Shown here: positions 35,950 through 48,612 of the stretch, piece after piece | Numbering within the stretch: position 1 is the stretch's first letter | How the letters are laid out: the number at the start of each line of letters is the position of its first letter | Source of the DNA: Vesta saturnalis | Taxonomy: Eukaryota; Arthropoda; Insecta; Coleoptera; Lampyridae | Direction: 5' to 3' | Assembly (NCBI GenBank): GCA_036346205.1 | Contig: JARFJB010001662.1 | Location: forward strand, 2,002,501-2,066,500 | Length of the DNA stretch: 64,000 nt | Program-made: the position numbers and the translations under genes | Notes under the pieces: generated by a model | The model's input: only the letters and a program-made list of their open reading frames with translations | Told to the model about the DNA's origin: nothing | The model's database searches: none

Positions 35950-38385
35950 TGAGATATTCAGAAAGGAGTAAGACAAGGATCGGACAGTTTAAATAGTAAT
36001 TTCTTTATAAAAAGGGGTGATTTCAAGCTTAATACATGTGCGAGACATTGATTTGATAGAATTTGGTTCATGATGGGTTTAAGGTGGATTTGTTTTGGAC
36101 AAAATAATCTGAATAATATTTATACAATTTGATTTCATTATAAAAAGCATTGTGCTACCAACAAAAATGTCAGGAATGTTAGATAAACTTATTTTCGTAA
36201 AGTCAATTTAGTATTTTCCTTTATTTCATAAAAGTCAATTTTTCGAGAGTATTTTGGCATGTGAACATTTTACAGGTGTTTAAACACAAATTGTAAAGTT
36301 AGAATTATATTAGGGATATTGTGTAAATAGTTTTAGAATGCAGGAAATGTGATAAATTCATGAAAGGGTTATAGTATGGACTTATTCGGATTATTTCTCA
36401 CATATTTTTGGATGCGATTGTGTGACAAACTTAGTGATACAATTTAAATAGCAAGAACAATTTTAACACAAAGACATTCACAGTTAGATACATTTTTGTA
36501 GTGAAAATTCAAGTAAGTGTGTTAAACGATGTGACTTTTTAATGCAACACTATATTTTACAATGCAGGTAAAATGAACATTAAATAAATTAAAGACAAGT
36601 ATTACAAGCCACTAGCATAACATTTTGAGTTACAAAAACGTTTTTAAGTGTAAGTTATTTGCAATTTTAGAATTAAGTTTGGTTATGTTGTAGATTCTAG
36701 GTTTTTTCACAAATTTATGGTTTTTTTAATAATATTAGGCTTAAATTATATTCTTAAAGTGATTAATAGGAGGTCTTCCTCAGTATTTCATAGTATTAAA
36801 AAGGATACAATGCATTTCACCGCAAAAATTTCATGAAATGGGGGTTGAATTTAGAATTTTTCTACATAAACATAAAATTTCTTTAAATTCAAGATTTCGA
36901 ATTTTAAATGTGTGTTTTCCTATGTCAAATTTTACCAGGATTACATATATGTAATTAGATTAAGTCTAGCTTGTAAGATTAGGTTATAAGCAAATTTAAA
37001 TTAGATTAGGTCAGTTCGCATATTATTTTAAGGATCCATATCTTGTTGGATGTCTATCTATTCGAAATTTTATACAGTTTTCATTTCTGTCGTTAGTTTT
37101 TAAATCCGTTAGTATATAAGAAAGATATGGCCAAATTTCTATTTTAGTCAAAATTGTAAAATTTTTCAACCAATCAGAGACCTAGTTACAAAGGTAGATT
37201 TGCTAGAAAAAAATTGAAGTTTTAGTAACAACCAAAAAGGTATAAAAGGAATTGCCCTGGAAGTGGTGAGCACTCTTTAATTTGTTCAGTTTTTTCTAAA
37301 AGGTTAAAATAGTGTTGTGTATTTGTGTTACAAGTAAGTTTTTCTAACCTAATTTAATTATCGGGAAAAAGTTATAAATAACGGAGAGAAGAATATCCTA
37401 GAACAACTGTTTTTATACCGGCAATAATTTAAATAGTTCGCTCTCCGATACCTGTTCGTTCAAAAAAGATTCATTACGATTTAATTTGTGTGACGATTTT
37501 GTTGAACGTTTTAAAGTTTGCGTTTTGTCGAAGGTGATTTGATTACGTTTTACCAAATTAAAGTCGCAATTATTTTTGATTATTGGTGTTTTATTTCCTG
37601 GTACGAATTCCTTTAAATAATTCACTTTTGAATCGGCACCTAAAATAAAAGTGAGATTAAAATAAATTTTGGACAACCTTTAAATATTTTATAAACGATA
37701 CCATTCAGTAAGCATTAATATATCTAAATAAAATATTACCAAAACAAAATTTGTGTTTGGAGTGAAGCCGAATTGCAAGAAAACGTTACTAGTTACGGAA
37801 GCAAGTGTGATCTACAACCCGAGTACCTGTTAGCAGCCAATGGATATATGGTAGCAGCAAGAATTAATTGGAAAATGCTTGCATCGAATTGGAACAACTT
37901 GTAGGAAGACGTCAGTTTGAAATTGGAACAGTATATGTGAGTCATATTTTTATTATAGCCCTATTTATGGTATTCATTGTTGTGTTTAGATTTCCTGCAA
38001 TTATTATTTATTGATTTATGTATTGGTGTAAAATTTCAAATAATACGTGTGTAAACACCTGTAAAAGAAACAAAACTTTAAATTATTTCCAAATTATAAA
38101 TTCAATTGTAAACATAAACATTAAATCTGCAAATCATTGTTTGACAGTTTTGACATTTATTAACTTAATTCAGGAACGTTACAACGCATGCGTTAGAAGT
38201 ATAAATTCTGTTCAGATTTATTTCTTGTACATATAGGATATTTTACCTAAAGAGTAATTCATTTAATTACATACAAATTTAAATATAATTTTCCACTAAA
38301 TCCTGATCCCTATCCCCACTTCGAGATAAACAAATTTGAGATAAAAATTTACAATTCAATTATAATTATATCCCCACAATACCAT

Positions 38386-38390
<5 letters not shown>
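35947..38390. other. Mostly non-coding; possible short transcription unit
   Basis: AT-rich with no recognised protein. A TATA box near 37241, followed by a consensus splice donor, is listed separately. A further GTGAGT donor-like site at 37936 ends an open segment (about 37757-37905, reading WSEAELQENVTSYGSKCDLQ). I cannot link these into a gene. Confidence 0.35.
37241..37338 (+). promoter_or_regulatory. Possible core promoter and first exon
   Basis: GGTATAAAAGG at 37239-37249 is a strong TATA box. An initiator-like TTCAGTT lies at about 37285, which is further than the usual 30 bp, and CAAGTAAGT at about 37330 gives a consensus donor. The group would fit a short non-coding first exon or an LTR promoter. 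No downstream coding partner is identified. Confidence 0.3.

Positions 38391-38443
<53 letters not shown>
38391..38443. repeat. (TA)n microsatellite at the 5' edge of the gypsy element
   Basis: Pure TA tract, continuing with a GTG interruption to 38455, where LTR homology starts. Confidence 0.95.
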
Positions 38444-38447
<4 letters not shown>

Positions 38448-38454
38448 ATATATA

Positions 38455-39269
38455 TTGAGATGTATTAAAAAGGCTGTATAATGGTGATAGGTATATGTAA
38501 TTGTGAAGTAAAGCATAAAAGTTATGAAACTTAGTTCATGCATATATATCGTAGACACACGTTAATGCATAATGTGAATAATTCATGTTGTAAGGCAAAA
38601 TTTCATAATATTACTTTAATTCAGACATCTTATGTCATTCTAGAGCAAATCATGGGCATCATAAGTTCAATTTATAACATAAATATACATGACCACAGTA
38701 AAACATTGCACTTCATTCATAATGTTGATGTCCGAAACGTTTATTGGAATGTGTAGTTTCAGTATTTTAATAAAATATGCTTGTAATAAAGTATACCAGC
38801 ACAATTCAACAATTACCACAGGTATCTTCTACCCTAAAACAAAGATAATGTAAATTCTAATGAAATTAAGTAAATAAAGAGATAGATATGGCATCGATAC
38901 CCAATTTTCATAAATATGTAAAGGATTTGTACAACTTACAAGTTAGAAAAGTGATAAACAATAAAGTTAGTGAGGTAAACTTACTTGTAAAAGTGCTTCG
39001 GAAGTGTTCACAGTAAATCTAACTATATTTAATGGGAATTTTGTAAAAAAAAAACATAATTGGAGGTTAAGTTGAAATCTGAGCGAACATTCATTTAGAA
39101 TTAAGCTCATAAGAAACATTTCAGACTGGGGATAAGTGGTATCCAATAGTTTTTAAGCTGCTGATTCCATTTCTGACTTCAGTTTTTCTCTAGAATGTAA
39201 GATAATTTAGTTTTATTTAATTTAAGTGTAAATTTGTGTACAAGATAATTAGATATATATCATCGTAGA
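38455..39269 (+). repeat. 5' LTR of the gypsy element
   Basis: Homologous to ~42947-43722. It ends shortly before the primer-binding site. The 5' copy keeps a ~20-bp segment, ATTCATAATGTTGATGTCCG-like, that is shortened in the 3' copy. Confidence 0.88.
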
Positions 39270-39288
39270 TGGCACCCAACGTGGGGTC
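39270..39288 (+). promoter_or_regulatory. Primer-binding site (tRNA-Lys type)
   Basis: TGGCACCCAACGTGGGGTC lies just downstream of the 5' LTR. It resembles the TGGCGCCCAAC start used by Lys-tRNA-primed gypsy-group elements, with one change (G to A). Confidence 0.75.
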
Positions 39289-39455
39289 AATATTAATGGT
39301 ATTTATTGAATTGAGAAGTGAGCATCAAAAGAACTTGGAATTAATTGAGTTTTAAGTTAAATTAAAAGTAGGTTTAGGTTGTTTTATAATTATTGAGTTT
39401 TGTTTTGTTAAAACGTTAGATTAGGGTAGGAATTTATAAAAAAAAAGGTGTCTCT

Positions 39456-40853
39456 ATGGACAAACAAGATACAAGGCTAACTAGGTCAGGTAAAGTGTAT
39501 GGTCCTACAGGGACGATAATAATAGCGGAAGATAATCATGCAGGAGAGAAGGATAGAATGCCAAATATAGAGTAAATGGAAGAAACACATTTTCCTCAGG
39601 AAGAAGAAGCGACTAGTATGAAAGAGGAAAATAAAGGAGTAGATATGGAAGCGATTATGGCAATGTTTCAACAAATGCAAAAAGACAGGAGAAAAGACAT
39701 GAGGGAAATCAAGGAGAATAGTGTCAAATTGGAACAAAATTTAAAAGAAAAAATGGAAAGGCTTGGAGAAAATATAGCGAAACAAATTGAGGAATGGAAA
39801 CATGAAAAGAACGAATTATATAGGAAAATTGAAGATGTGCAAGAAAATGTCAGCAGGAAATGCAAAATTACGTCCATAATGAAAATAGTAAAGTATGGAT
39901 GAGTATGCAAGCGAATAGGGAACAAGACTTAGAAAACGGAACAGAATGAGCATCAAGATCAACAAGTAAAACCTAGAAATTAAAAAGAAGTAAATCATAA
40001 TATGGAAAGAATAAAAGTAGTAAAGGAAGAGATGAAAGAAAAATTCTGTGAATACGATATTGAGTTAAATAAATTAAAAGCAAGAGAACCAGCTAGAAAT
40101 TGGATGGAATATCTTTATAGGGACAAGAACTGCCTTTTCCATACGAGGGGAAGAAACAGGAATCTCTCATGATGTTCCTGCACAACATTGAAGGATATTT
40201 CGCTGAAATCAAGTGTAATAAGCAATGAATGAAAATCATAAAAAAAATGATGAAAGGAAACGCGGAGTTGTGGTTCAACATGATACAAGATTAATGCACG
40301 GATTACCAACAGTTCACAGAATTATGTATACAACAGAATTTGAGCGAAATTCAACAGCATATGATCCGAGAAGAGTTCGCTAGGGCAAAATATAATGAAA
40401 ATTTAGGTATGTCATGAAGAAATACCAGATTGCCAGATATTTCACACCAATCTTAGAGGAGGCAGCGATTATCTTAGTAGACAGCTCGAGGACAACATAT
40501 AAGAAAATATCGTGCTGCAAAATATCCAAAACATCAACTCCATGTTACAATTCCTAAGGAGATATGATGCATTTGAATATAATCAAGCATCAAGAAATCG
40601 GGTCAGATTTAGCGACAACCACGAAAATACAGAGTACAACAGGAATCCGAGACCTCAATACCACCAATACCAACACAGAGGTGGATACAATAATAATAAT
40701 AGGGAAGATTTAATAATAATTATAGAAGATTTAACAATGAGGGGAATAATACAAGAGAAAATAGGACAAATCAAAATTATCGGCAGGAAGAAAGGAACAA
40801 CAGCAGAAGAGAATCGCCAAGGAGCGAAAATAGAAGGGAATATCAAGAGATAG
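39456..40853 (+). pseudogene. Ty3/gypsy gag, broken
   Basis: ATG at 39456 gives MDKQDTRLTRSGKVYGPTG, a start typical of this group. An in-frame TAA follows at about 39573, and then a Lys/Glu-rich coiled-coil-like stretch (MFQQMQKDRRKDMREIKENS to about 39840). Later frames carry capsid remnants (IEGYFAEIKC near 40190 and AELWFNMIQD near 40270), an FLRRYDAFEYNQASRNRVRF segment near 40560, and an Asn/Arg-rich RNA-binding tail (QYQHRGGYNNNNRED). Several shifts and stops separate these pieces. Gag would form the particle. Confidence 0.82.
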
Positions 40854-41028
40854 TCGACCATCAAAATGATAGAGTGAACAATAATCATGTACGGTTGGAA
40901 AGTCCAAGTAATGAGGAGAACAATCAAGTGGCATCCAACGAGAGTGAAAATCCGACAAATGTTTAATAGAGAGCTTCCTCGTTGATAACATTAACACCAA
41001 GTATCAACATCCAAAAGAATTCATTAAC

Positions 41029-41790
41029 ATCGAACAAAATTTTAAAGAAGAACAGTCACCTCAACAAATATTACCATTCAACGTGGGAGTGCAGAACATC
41101 AATATAAAAGCTTTAGTGGATACGGGATCGGGATATCATTAATTAAGGAAGAATTTATTACAAAACATGCAAATATATTTGAAAAAGAAATAATTAAAGT
41201 CAAGAAATTAGAAGTTTATGCGGCGACCAATAGGAAAATTAGCGCTATAAATCGAATGTTAAGTACGAATGTAAGAATTGGGAGAGAAATTTATCATACA
41301 CAATGGTATATCACAGCAAATTTAACCATGGACATGATCATCGGTATAGATATGATTAAGAAAATAAAAATGAAAATAGATGCCGAAAATAATATTGGGG
41401 AAGAGGTATTGAATTGGACAAACAATGAATTTAATATGAATATAAAAAGTGTTCAATTTATTAAGATAGAAAACATCATAAATCATGGACAGTTTGATAT
41501 GAAATATAAGCAATTTATACCACTAGTCATCGACATTATAAAAACAACTTAACATTAATTGATGAAAAGCCTGGTTTAGCTAGACGGTATGAACATAAAA
41601 TTGAAATTGAAGACCTTACACCATTTTATAATAAAATATACCCGATACCGTATTCAAGACGTGAACATGTCAAGAAGGAGGTTGCAAACATGTTGGAGGA
41701 AGGAATTATTGAGAGGTCCAAGACTAGTTACATCAATCTACTTGTGGTAGTGAAGAAAAAATATGATGGCCTTCGGCTATGTTTAAAATT
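41029..41790 (+). pseudogene. Ty3/gypsy pol: protease and start of reverse transcriptase
   Basis: The protease active site ALVDTGSG lies at 41110-41133, followed after a shift by a KISAINRMLSTNV segment and the flap/late motif MIIGIDMIKK (41335). RT begins at about 41594 with HKIEIEDLTPFYNKIYPIP, then EEGIIERSKTSYINLLVVVK, and stops at the LCLKFKKK block near 41790. The rest of RT, including the YxDD box, and RNase H are absent, so a large deletion joins RT directly to the pre-integrase region. Confidence 0.85.
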
Positions 41791-41850
41791 TAAAAAAAAA
41801 ATTTTTAAACTAAAGTAGGCAATTATAAAAATTACAGAATTATTGAAAAT

Positions 41851-42890
41851 GTGATCATTAAGGATATTTATGACAGGAAATTAACAGTTGTAGATGAAGT
41901 TTTAGCAGAAGAAATTATTGAAGATATCCACACAAATTATGGACACTTGGGAATTAGAAAAGTTTGGATGATGTTCAGAGAAAATTATTATGGAAAGAAG
42001 GATTTAGTGACGATTAAAAGATTTATAAATAATTGTGAACTGTGCATACTGACGAAGGAAAAGAATTACACAAATAAAAATGTAGTAAAAAGTATAAAAG
42101 TTAAGGAACCCCTAGAAATGGTGGCCATTGACTATATAGGAAATTTAGTGCCAGGACAGAACGGTCACAAAAACATATTGGTCGTAGTAGACATTTTCTC
42201 TAAATTTATAAAGCTGTATCCAAGCAGATCGTATACAACAAGCCAATCTATAATTTCAATGGAGAAATTCATCAATGAATGTGGAAAACCTAAAGCAATT
42301 TTAGCAGACAATGCGACATACTTTAGAAGTAAAAAATCATCAAGAAATTTGAAGATAGGTATATAAAAATGTATTTTTGCTCAATAAGGCATCCCCAAGC
42401 GAATCCAGCCGAGAGATACATAAAAGAGGTCATAAAGTTTCTTAGGATATTGACACATCAAAAACATAATGCCTGGGTGAAGTACTTAGGATTGGTAGAG
42501 AAGTATGTGAATGAGGTACCGAATATAAGGACGGAAGTACCGCCTATAACACTAATGAAAAGAATCAAACCAGACAGACCATGGGGAGAAAAACAAGAAG
42601 AAATTGAGATAGAAAAGCTAGTACAAGAAGCGAGGAAGAGATTATGGAAGATTTTAAACCAATATGAAAAGAAACAGACAGAAAAGGTCAAAAAGAAGGT
42701 TAAAATTAAAGAAGGGGATCTAGTCATTATTAAGAGGTTATTGCCTTATGAAGGACCATACAGGGTAAATAAAAACTATAATAACACTACGTACGAATTA
42801 ATTAATGAAAAAGATGGGAACATAAGAGGGAAATTCCATATATCAATGATATATCCCTATAATAAATTAATAAATGAGGGTACAAGATAA
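41851..42890 (+). pseudogene. Ty3/gypsy integrase, one frameshift
   Basis: The zinc-binding HHCC domain reads HTNYGHLGIRKVWMMF... NNCELC (41925-42045). The catalytic core has AIDYIGNL (first Asp), LADNATYFRS (second Asp) and, in the next frame after a shift near 42360, HPQANPAERYIKE with the Glu. The C-terminal domain reads VKIKEGDLVIIKRLLPYEGP and then a GPYRV/HISMIYPY SH3-like segment, ending at 42890. With the single frameshift ignored this is the most intact gene of the element. Integrase inserts the cDNA copy; related gypsy elements prefer alternating TA targets, which fits the (TA)n surroundings. Confidence 0.88.
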
Positions 42891-42946
42891 ATGAAGTAGA
42901 ATTTGCCTCATAGTAAATTCGAAAATTCTAATACTTAACTTGGGAA

Positions 42947-43720
42947 TTTGAGATGAATTAAAATAGGCTGTACAATGGTGATAGGTATATGTAATTGTGA
43001 AGTAAAGCATAAATGTTATGAAACGCAGTTCATACATAGATATCGTACACACACGTTAATGCTTAATGTGTATAATTGTTATAAGGTAAAATTTCATAAT
43101 ATTACTTAAATTCAGACATATATGTAACTCTAAAGCAAATCATGAGCATCATAAGTTCAATTTATAACATAAATATACATGACCACAGTAAAACGTTGCA
43201 CTTGATGTCCGAAACATTTATCAGAATGTGTAGTTTCAGTATTTTAATAAAATATGCTTGTAATAAAGTATACCAGCATAATTCAGAAATTATCACAGGT
43301 ATCTTCTACCCTAAAACAAAGATAATGTAAATTCTAATGAAATTAACTAAATAAAGAGATAGATATGGCATCGATATCCAATTTTCATAAATATGTAAAG
43401 GATTTGTGCAACTTACAAGTCAGAAAAGTGATAAACAATAAAGTTAATGAGTAAACTTACTTGTAAAAGTGCTTCGTAAATGTTCATAGTAAATGTAACT
43501 GTATTTAATGGGAATTTTGTAAAAAAACCATAATTGGAGGTTAAGTTAAAATCTGAGCGAACATTGATTTAGAATTAAGCTGATAAGAAACATTTCAGAC
43601 TGGGGATAAGTGGTATCTTATAGTTTTTAAGCTGCTGATTCCATTTCTGACTTCAGTTTTTAGAATGTAAGATAATTTAGTTTTATTTAATTTAATTTGT
43701 AAATTTTATATAAGATAATT

Positions 43721-43722
<2 letters not shown>
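42947..43722 (+). repeat. 3' LTR of the gypsy element
   Basis: It matches the 5' LTR and passes at its end into (TA)n instead of the ATCATCGTAGA sequence seen before the primer-binding site. Confidence 0.88.

Positions 43723-43779
<57 letters not shown>
43723..43779. repeat. (TA)n microsatellite at the 3' edge of the gypsy element
   Basis: Pure TA tract, 57 bp. Confidence 0.95.
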
Positions 43780-43780
<1 letters not shown>

Positions 43781-44870
43781 GATATCTTGTGAACAGCAAA
43801 TAAAGTGCTTTAAGAAGTGGTACCTATATAATAATATACAGTGAAGGGTAATTTTCTAGCTAGAATTAGATGGACGCAATTTTCAATATTTCATACATGA
43901 ATTATTCTTCATTTTTGCATAATTTATCATTAGTATTAAGTTTGACCCTTTCCTAATCTTTAAAAATTATGTAAATAAACATTAATTGATTACCATTAAC
44001 GTCCTCATAAAAATTAAATGTTGGTCTATATTAACATGTTTCTGATATATTAGTCCAGTATCTTCAAGAAAAATAAACATGATAAATTTGGGGTTATTGC
44101 TATCTATCGTGGTCAGTGTTACTATAATTCACTAAACATTCTGGTTTTACTAATTTATTTCTCAATAACAAGCGTATATAAGAGAAACACTTATTTTTTT
44201 TTAATTTTGGCATGTGGCATCACATAGCAATAAAACGTTTTGCGAGTATCCGAACATTTCCAACTTTACTAACACTCGCACACACTCATTTTCCTGCACT
44301 GTGGTACAAATAGCTATTTATTTTTTGATTTTGTTTATTAACACATTTACCACCCTAAGTGGAAATATAGGTACTAATTCCATGTCTATGTAATTAAACT
44401 AAATGTTTTTGTAGACATTGAGAAACAACTTTCAAAATATTTTAGGGTATTACATTTCCAGTTTCTCTAACAGTGAACCATTCTTCCACTCTGGCTCTTT
44501 AGATTCTTCACAATATAATGAATATCTATATAAGGCAAAAACAAATCATAATATTACTCAATAAAAAACTGGGGATATAGCAATATGATAACACTGTACG
44601 CTGGTATGTTTTTTGCTTGTGTATGGGTTAATCTCTAAAATTAAATGGTTTATAACTCGTTAACCTATTACTGAAGTTTTGGTGATATTTGTTAAAGAAT
44701 TTACCTGCATTTTTACAAAGAATGAAAATTGTAGCTCAAAAATTTTTAAAACGTTTACCGTACCAATCAAATTCTTTTATTTTAAAACCATCCGTGTGAA
44801 ATTTCTTTTATTATTCTTATATAAAATTTCCTAATTAGCTAAATATCAAAATATCACATATAAATATATT
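43780..44870. other. Downstream flank of the CRAL-TRIO gene; nothing recognised
   Basis: AT-rich. It may include the 3' UTR of the minus-strand gene, but no clear polyadenylation signal could be singled out. Confidence 0.4.
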
Positions 44871-44872
44871 CA

Positions 44873-46693
44873 TTAATTAACAATATTTCCAGGTACATTG
44901 ATTGTATTTTGAGAGTTTTCTGTATCATCTTTTACATGTGCAGCTCTATATCCCAATGATGTTAATTCCCAGCATATTTTCTCACTTGTCGTAAAGAAAC
45001 GCATCCAGTCTGTGCAACTGTAATCAGGATGAACTCCCCCATATCGCTCTGGTAAGAAACTGGGGTCTATATGTTTATGCAATGATTCCATATTATCACC
45101 ATGAATAAATATTCTTTCCTTCATTTTTTCATTTAAAAAAGGTTTAAAAAAATTAAAAATCATTTCAAAAATCCAAGGCTGATTGATCACATGTACAGTT
45201 TGAATTCGTATCGGAAAGGAAGTCTGAAAGCAAAGAAATATTAATTACATGAAATGAATATGTTACAAGGAAAGTATTGTGCATTTTATTAGAAAGATGA
45301 TAAAAATTCTTATTTTAGCACTGGTTCTGAAAAGTGCCTGATGGAATGCAACCCACATAGCACTCTTGGTATGCCTACAACCAAGTCGTATAAGAGTAAA
45401 GTCTCCTTACAACGTGAGAGAAGTGGTTTGTGGTTGGGCATTATTAAACAACTTTGATATATTTTTATTGTAAATACTGAATAAATAAACGTTAAGAACT
45501 CAGTATTTTCTTAATAATGTAAAAAGAGACAAACGACTTAATTCAGAAAATGGCGTGTTGGTATTAACACTTGGAAAACTAAAACGTTTTAGATTTTCTT
45601 TTTGTTCATTACAATAATTATGCAATTGATTAATTTCATTTATGTAGGTGTGAAACACAATAACGATAAAACTTGAGCGTTTGTGTTTCAACAGCTGTTA
45701 AGTACATTATTTTCAATTGTGCAGTTGTCCAAGTGTTCAAATGTATCGTGTTAACAATTGACCATTCACGAACACATTTTTTCACATTCAGAAAGTTATA
45801 AAGTATAATTATTTTGCAACATAAAATAACGGAATAGCAATAAAGTTGTAATGTTATACATCCAATGTGTACCCACCTCACTAACAATAAAGTTTACTTA
45901 CCACCATAATTTCAAATATCTGTCTTGCAATTTTTGGACTCATGTACCAAACTTGTTGCATTGTAATTCCAGCAAGATCAAATACACCAACCCCCCTACA
46001 ATTTGAGCACGTTGTTCTAACATCGCTAACTCGAGTATTAACATGGTCGTTTGAAATATCTCAGTAGGTGTGTGTTTTTCAGGATCCCATAAGCCTTAAA
46101 CATAATATTACTATTATTGTGCACATAAATTATATAGTTACAAGGAGCGCGTGTGTTGCCCAATCATCTCCAAAATAATGATAAAAATAATAAAAAAAGA
46201 GTTATATTGACGAAACGATTAGAATTCCCAGAAATACCGACTTTGGTTCACCAGAAGTGGAACAGATGGCGTGATAATCACACCTATTGAACCCGTTAAA
46301 ATATAAGAATAGTTAGAAGAGCCACATAGAATCTTTATATTTTAAGACTTCAGGCTGAGGATTGTAAAGATCAAACATTGTGTAGATTTTATGAATATTT
46401 CACATTTGTAAAGGAACTACAAGTATTTTATATTGTAAACAACAAACAAAGAAATACAAAGAAAGCAAAAACAACAAAATTGTTATGAAAGCGTTCAAGT
46501 TTAACCAAATAAATTGATTGCAAAGGATCACAATAAAGAAAAATAAAAACCTATTACAAACAAAATTTAAACAGAAGAAAAAAAAACAAAATGCTACAGA
46601 CAAGAAATAACACACAATAAAGGTCAAATAATACAGTTTTAAAACAACGTAAAAATACCATGGCGAGAGTTAAACGAGTATGTGATATATAAA

Positions 46694-46792
<99 letters not shown>

Positions 46793-48468
46793 GGGTGTTT
46801 GGTACATCGATGCAAAGATTTAAAGGGGTGATAGAATACGTGATTTTGAGTCGATTTAAGCAAACATACCTATATACCAAGTGTTGCCGTTTTTGAGATA
46901 ATGCCACTTTTAATATTTCTTGATTTTACCGTGTTTTTCTGCAAATATCGAAGTGTACAAGAGTAACAAGCCGTCTTATCGCAAATTTATACTAAGTTTT
47001 TTTATTCCTTATGAAGTGATTGTTGATATTCTTTTATCAGAAAAGCCTAATATGTCTTTGGTTCTTGCCTAGAACTTCTTAAACATGAAAGTTTTAATTT
47101 GTAAAAAAGCAATCACTAAAATTCAAACGTGGATTTAGTCTAAAATCTTTCGTTAATTTTTTTTCCAATTTCAGTAAAACTTCCTTGGGCAATGGTCTTT
47201 AAGATCGCATGAATAGATTTACAAAAAAATTTTTACAAACTGGAAAAATTGAATTTAATTACCAAAGTACCCCCTAGGCGCATTCGCCAAAACGTAAAAT
47301 AGCCCTTCATTATTTAGTTTAAATAGTTTAAAAAAAGCAGATTTTTAGAAAATGTTTTGCGGTTATCGCAATGACAATAGTAAGAATCACAAATTTTAAC
47401 GCAAAGTGAAAATTATAAACTTGCGTTACCGCAAAAAATCTAACAATAATAATTATGAAATTGTAGGACAAGCAAATTAAAAAAAAGTTAAAAATCAGAG
47501 TTTAAAGGAAGGATAACCTCCCGTGTCACCACAACAAATTAACATAGAGCTAAGACTCGAACAATATACTTATTGTCAAGTTCGGGTATACCATGTATTA
47601 TCAAATGGACGAACAAGCAGGGAGTCATAAATGTAAATCCAAAATGTGACCTCTATCACCACAGAACTAAAATAGATTGCTAAAGGCCAAAGGCGCAGCC
47701 CGGCAACACTTTTAGAAATTGACAAATCACGATGTGTTTACCTTTGATTGATATTTATGTTCTCACCATTTGCTTTATTCTTGGTTGAACCGGACGATTC
47801 CGATCAAAGATAAACAGAAATCGAAATTTTGAGAAATATCAGAAAAATGAACTACCTCTCGAAGAGTTGAACCAATATGATTCATGATTTACTGAAAACA
47901 TAATCGCCTTCCATGTGGACAAATACAAATCAAAAGGCAAATGAGGTTATTATCTTATCATTATCCATCTAGTCCTGATTTAAATCGTAACAATTTTCTG
48001 GATTAGGTTTCGACAATAGTTGAAGTAGTTGAAAGGAACGGCTTCAACTGCTTTCAATGTTTTTGTCTATGCAAACACGGTTCAACGTTTTGAAAAACTG
48101 CAAAAACGTACGGAAAAATGAGATTATGGCTATTCGTTTAAATAACTGTATGTAATAGGAAAAAACACGAACTTACCCATTCGGTACAACAGTATTCTTC
48201 GACCATGTTGTTCTCTATAAGGAGGTACACTTACAATTTCGGTCTTCGCAACTGCTTCAAGGTGATCTAAATCTACGTTCTCAAAAAATTCTGGATTGTT
48301 TTCTCTAAACTCATAATAGTTGAGCATCTATAGCACCACCATTAGTAACAAACTAATATAAATAATAACATACCAATCGATAAGCATGTCGAATATTAAA
48401 TCGTCTTGCCCTTAAAAATTTTAGAAGGAATGCGTCATCTGTCCTGAAAGGATCAAATTCTCCCTTTT
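44873..48468 (-). CDS. CRAL-TRIO lipid-binding protein (clavesin / alpha-TTP-like), partial
   Basis: Cytosolic lipid-transfer protein of the SEC14/CRAL-TRIO family. Four exons on the minus strand have consensus splice sites: 48374-48468 (FRTDDAFLLKFLRARRF, the CRAL-TRIO N-terminal helical domain), 48177-48327 (LNYYEFRENNPEFF, then PYREQHGRRILLYRMG), 45902-46094 (GLWDPEKHTP... and FDLAGITMQQVWYMSP) and 44873-45223 (VHVINQPWIFEMIFNFFKPF, then SLHKHIDPSFLPERYGG). Donors are GTATGT, GTAAGT and GTAAGT; introns are 46, 2082 and 678 bp. All junction phases agree. The first coding exon, expected to end in phase 1, is not found; a nest of transposons lies upstream. In the third exon the C6 run at 45991-45996 lacks one base, breaking VGG/VGVFD. 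That is either an assembly error or a real lesion. No other decay is visible, so I favour a live gene. Confidence 0.88.
46697..46786. repeat. (TA)n microsatellite in the CRAL-TRIO gene intron
   Basis: 90-bp TA tract, ending 4 bp before a CAGGGTGTTTGG terminus. Confidence 0.95.
46791..47010 (+). mobile_element. Tc1/mariner-type or MITE terminus in the intron
   Basis: CAGGGTGTTTGGTACATCGA has the CAGGGTG form of the superfamily termini seen elsewhere here and abuts (TA)n. The other end is not clearly identified; intron sequence up to 48176 shows nothing else I recognise. Confidence 0.45.
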
Positions 48469-48612
48469 CTGCAATTAAAAAACATACTAACAGTATAATA
48501 TAAGTAAAATTAAAACTAAACTATCTTATTACAAATTCCTCTAACAGTTTATTTGAATTTATTGCTGAACCAGTTTCGGTATTGCATATCATACTCAATT
48601 TAAAATTGTGTA

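Larger units (their letters stand above)
38455..43722 (+). mobile_element. Defective Ty3/gypsy LTR retrotransposon, no env
   Basis: Two LTRs of about 780-810 bp (38455 to ~39269; ~42947 to 43722) share long blocks such as GATAGATATGGCATCGATA and AAACATTTCAGACTGGGGAT. A tRNA-Lys-type primer-binding site follows the 5' LTR at 39270. Inside are gag, an aspartic protease, the start of RT and a nearly complete integrase, in the Ty3/gypsy order. The RT core and RNase H are deleted. Nothing resembling an envelope gene lies between integrase and the 3' LTR, which are only about 60 bp apart. (TA)n tracts abut both ends. Confidence 0.92.

Noticed and set aside
37413..37676. 87-codon minus-strand open frame.
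   Set aside because: No recognisable domain, splice sites or repeat family; composition fits a chance AT-rich frame.
42891..42947. Possible env gene downstream of the gypsy integrase.
   Set aside because: Only about 60 bp separate the integrase stop from the 3' LTR.
46554..46907. 117-codon minus-strand frame with an Ile-Tyr tract.
   Set aside because: It runs through the (TA)n microsatellite in the CRAL-TRIO intron; the frame is a repeat artefact.
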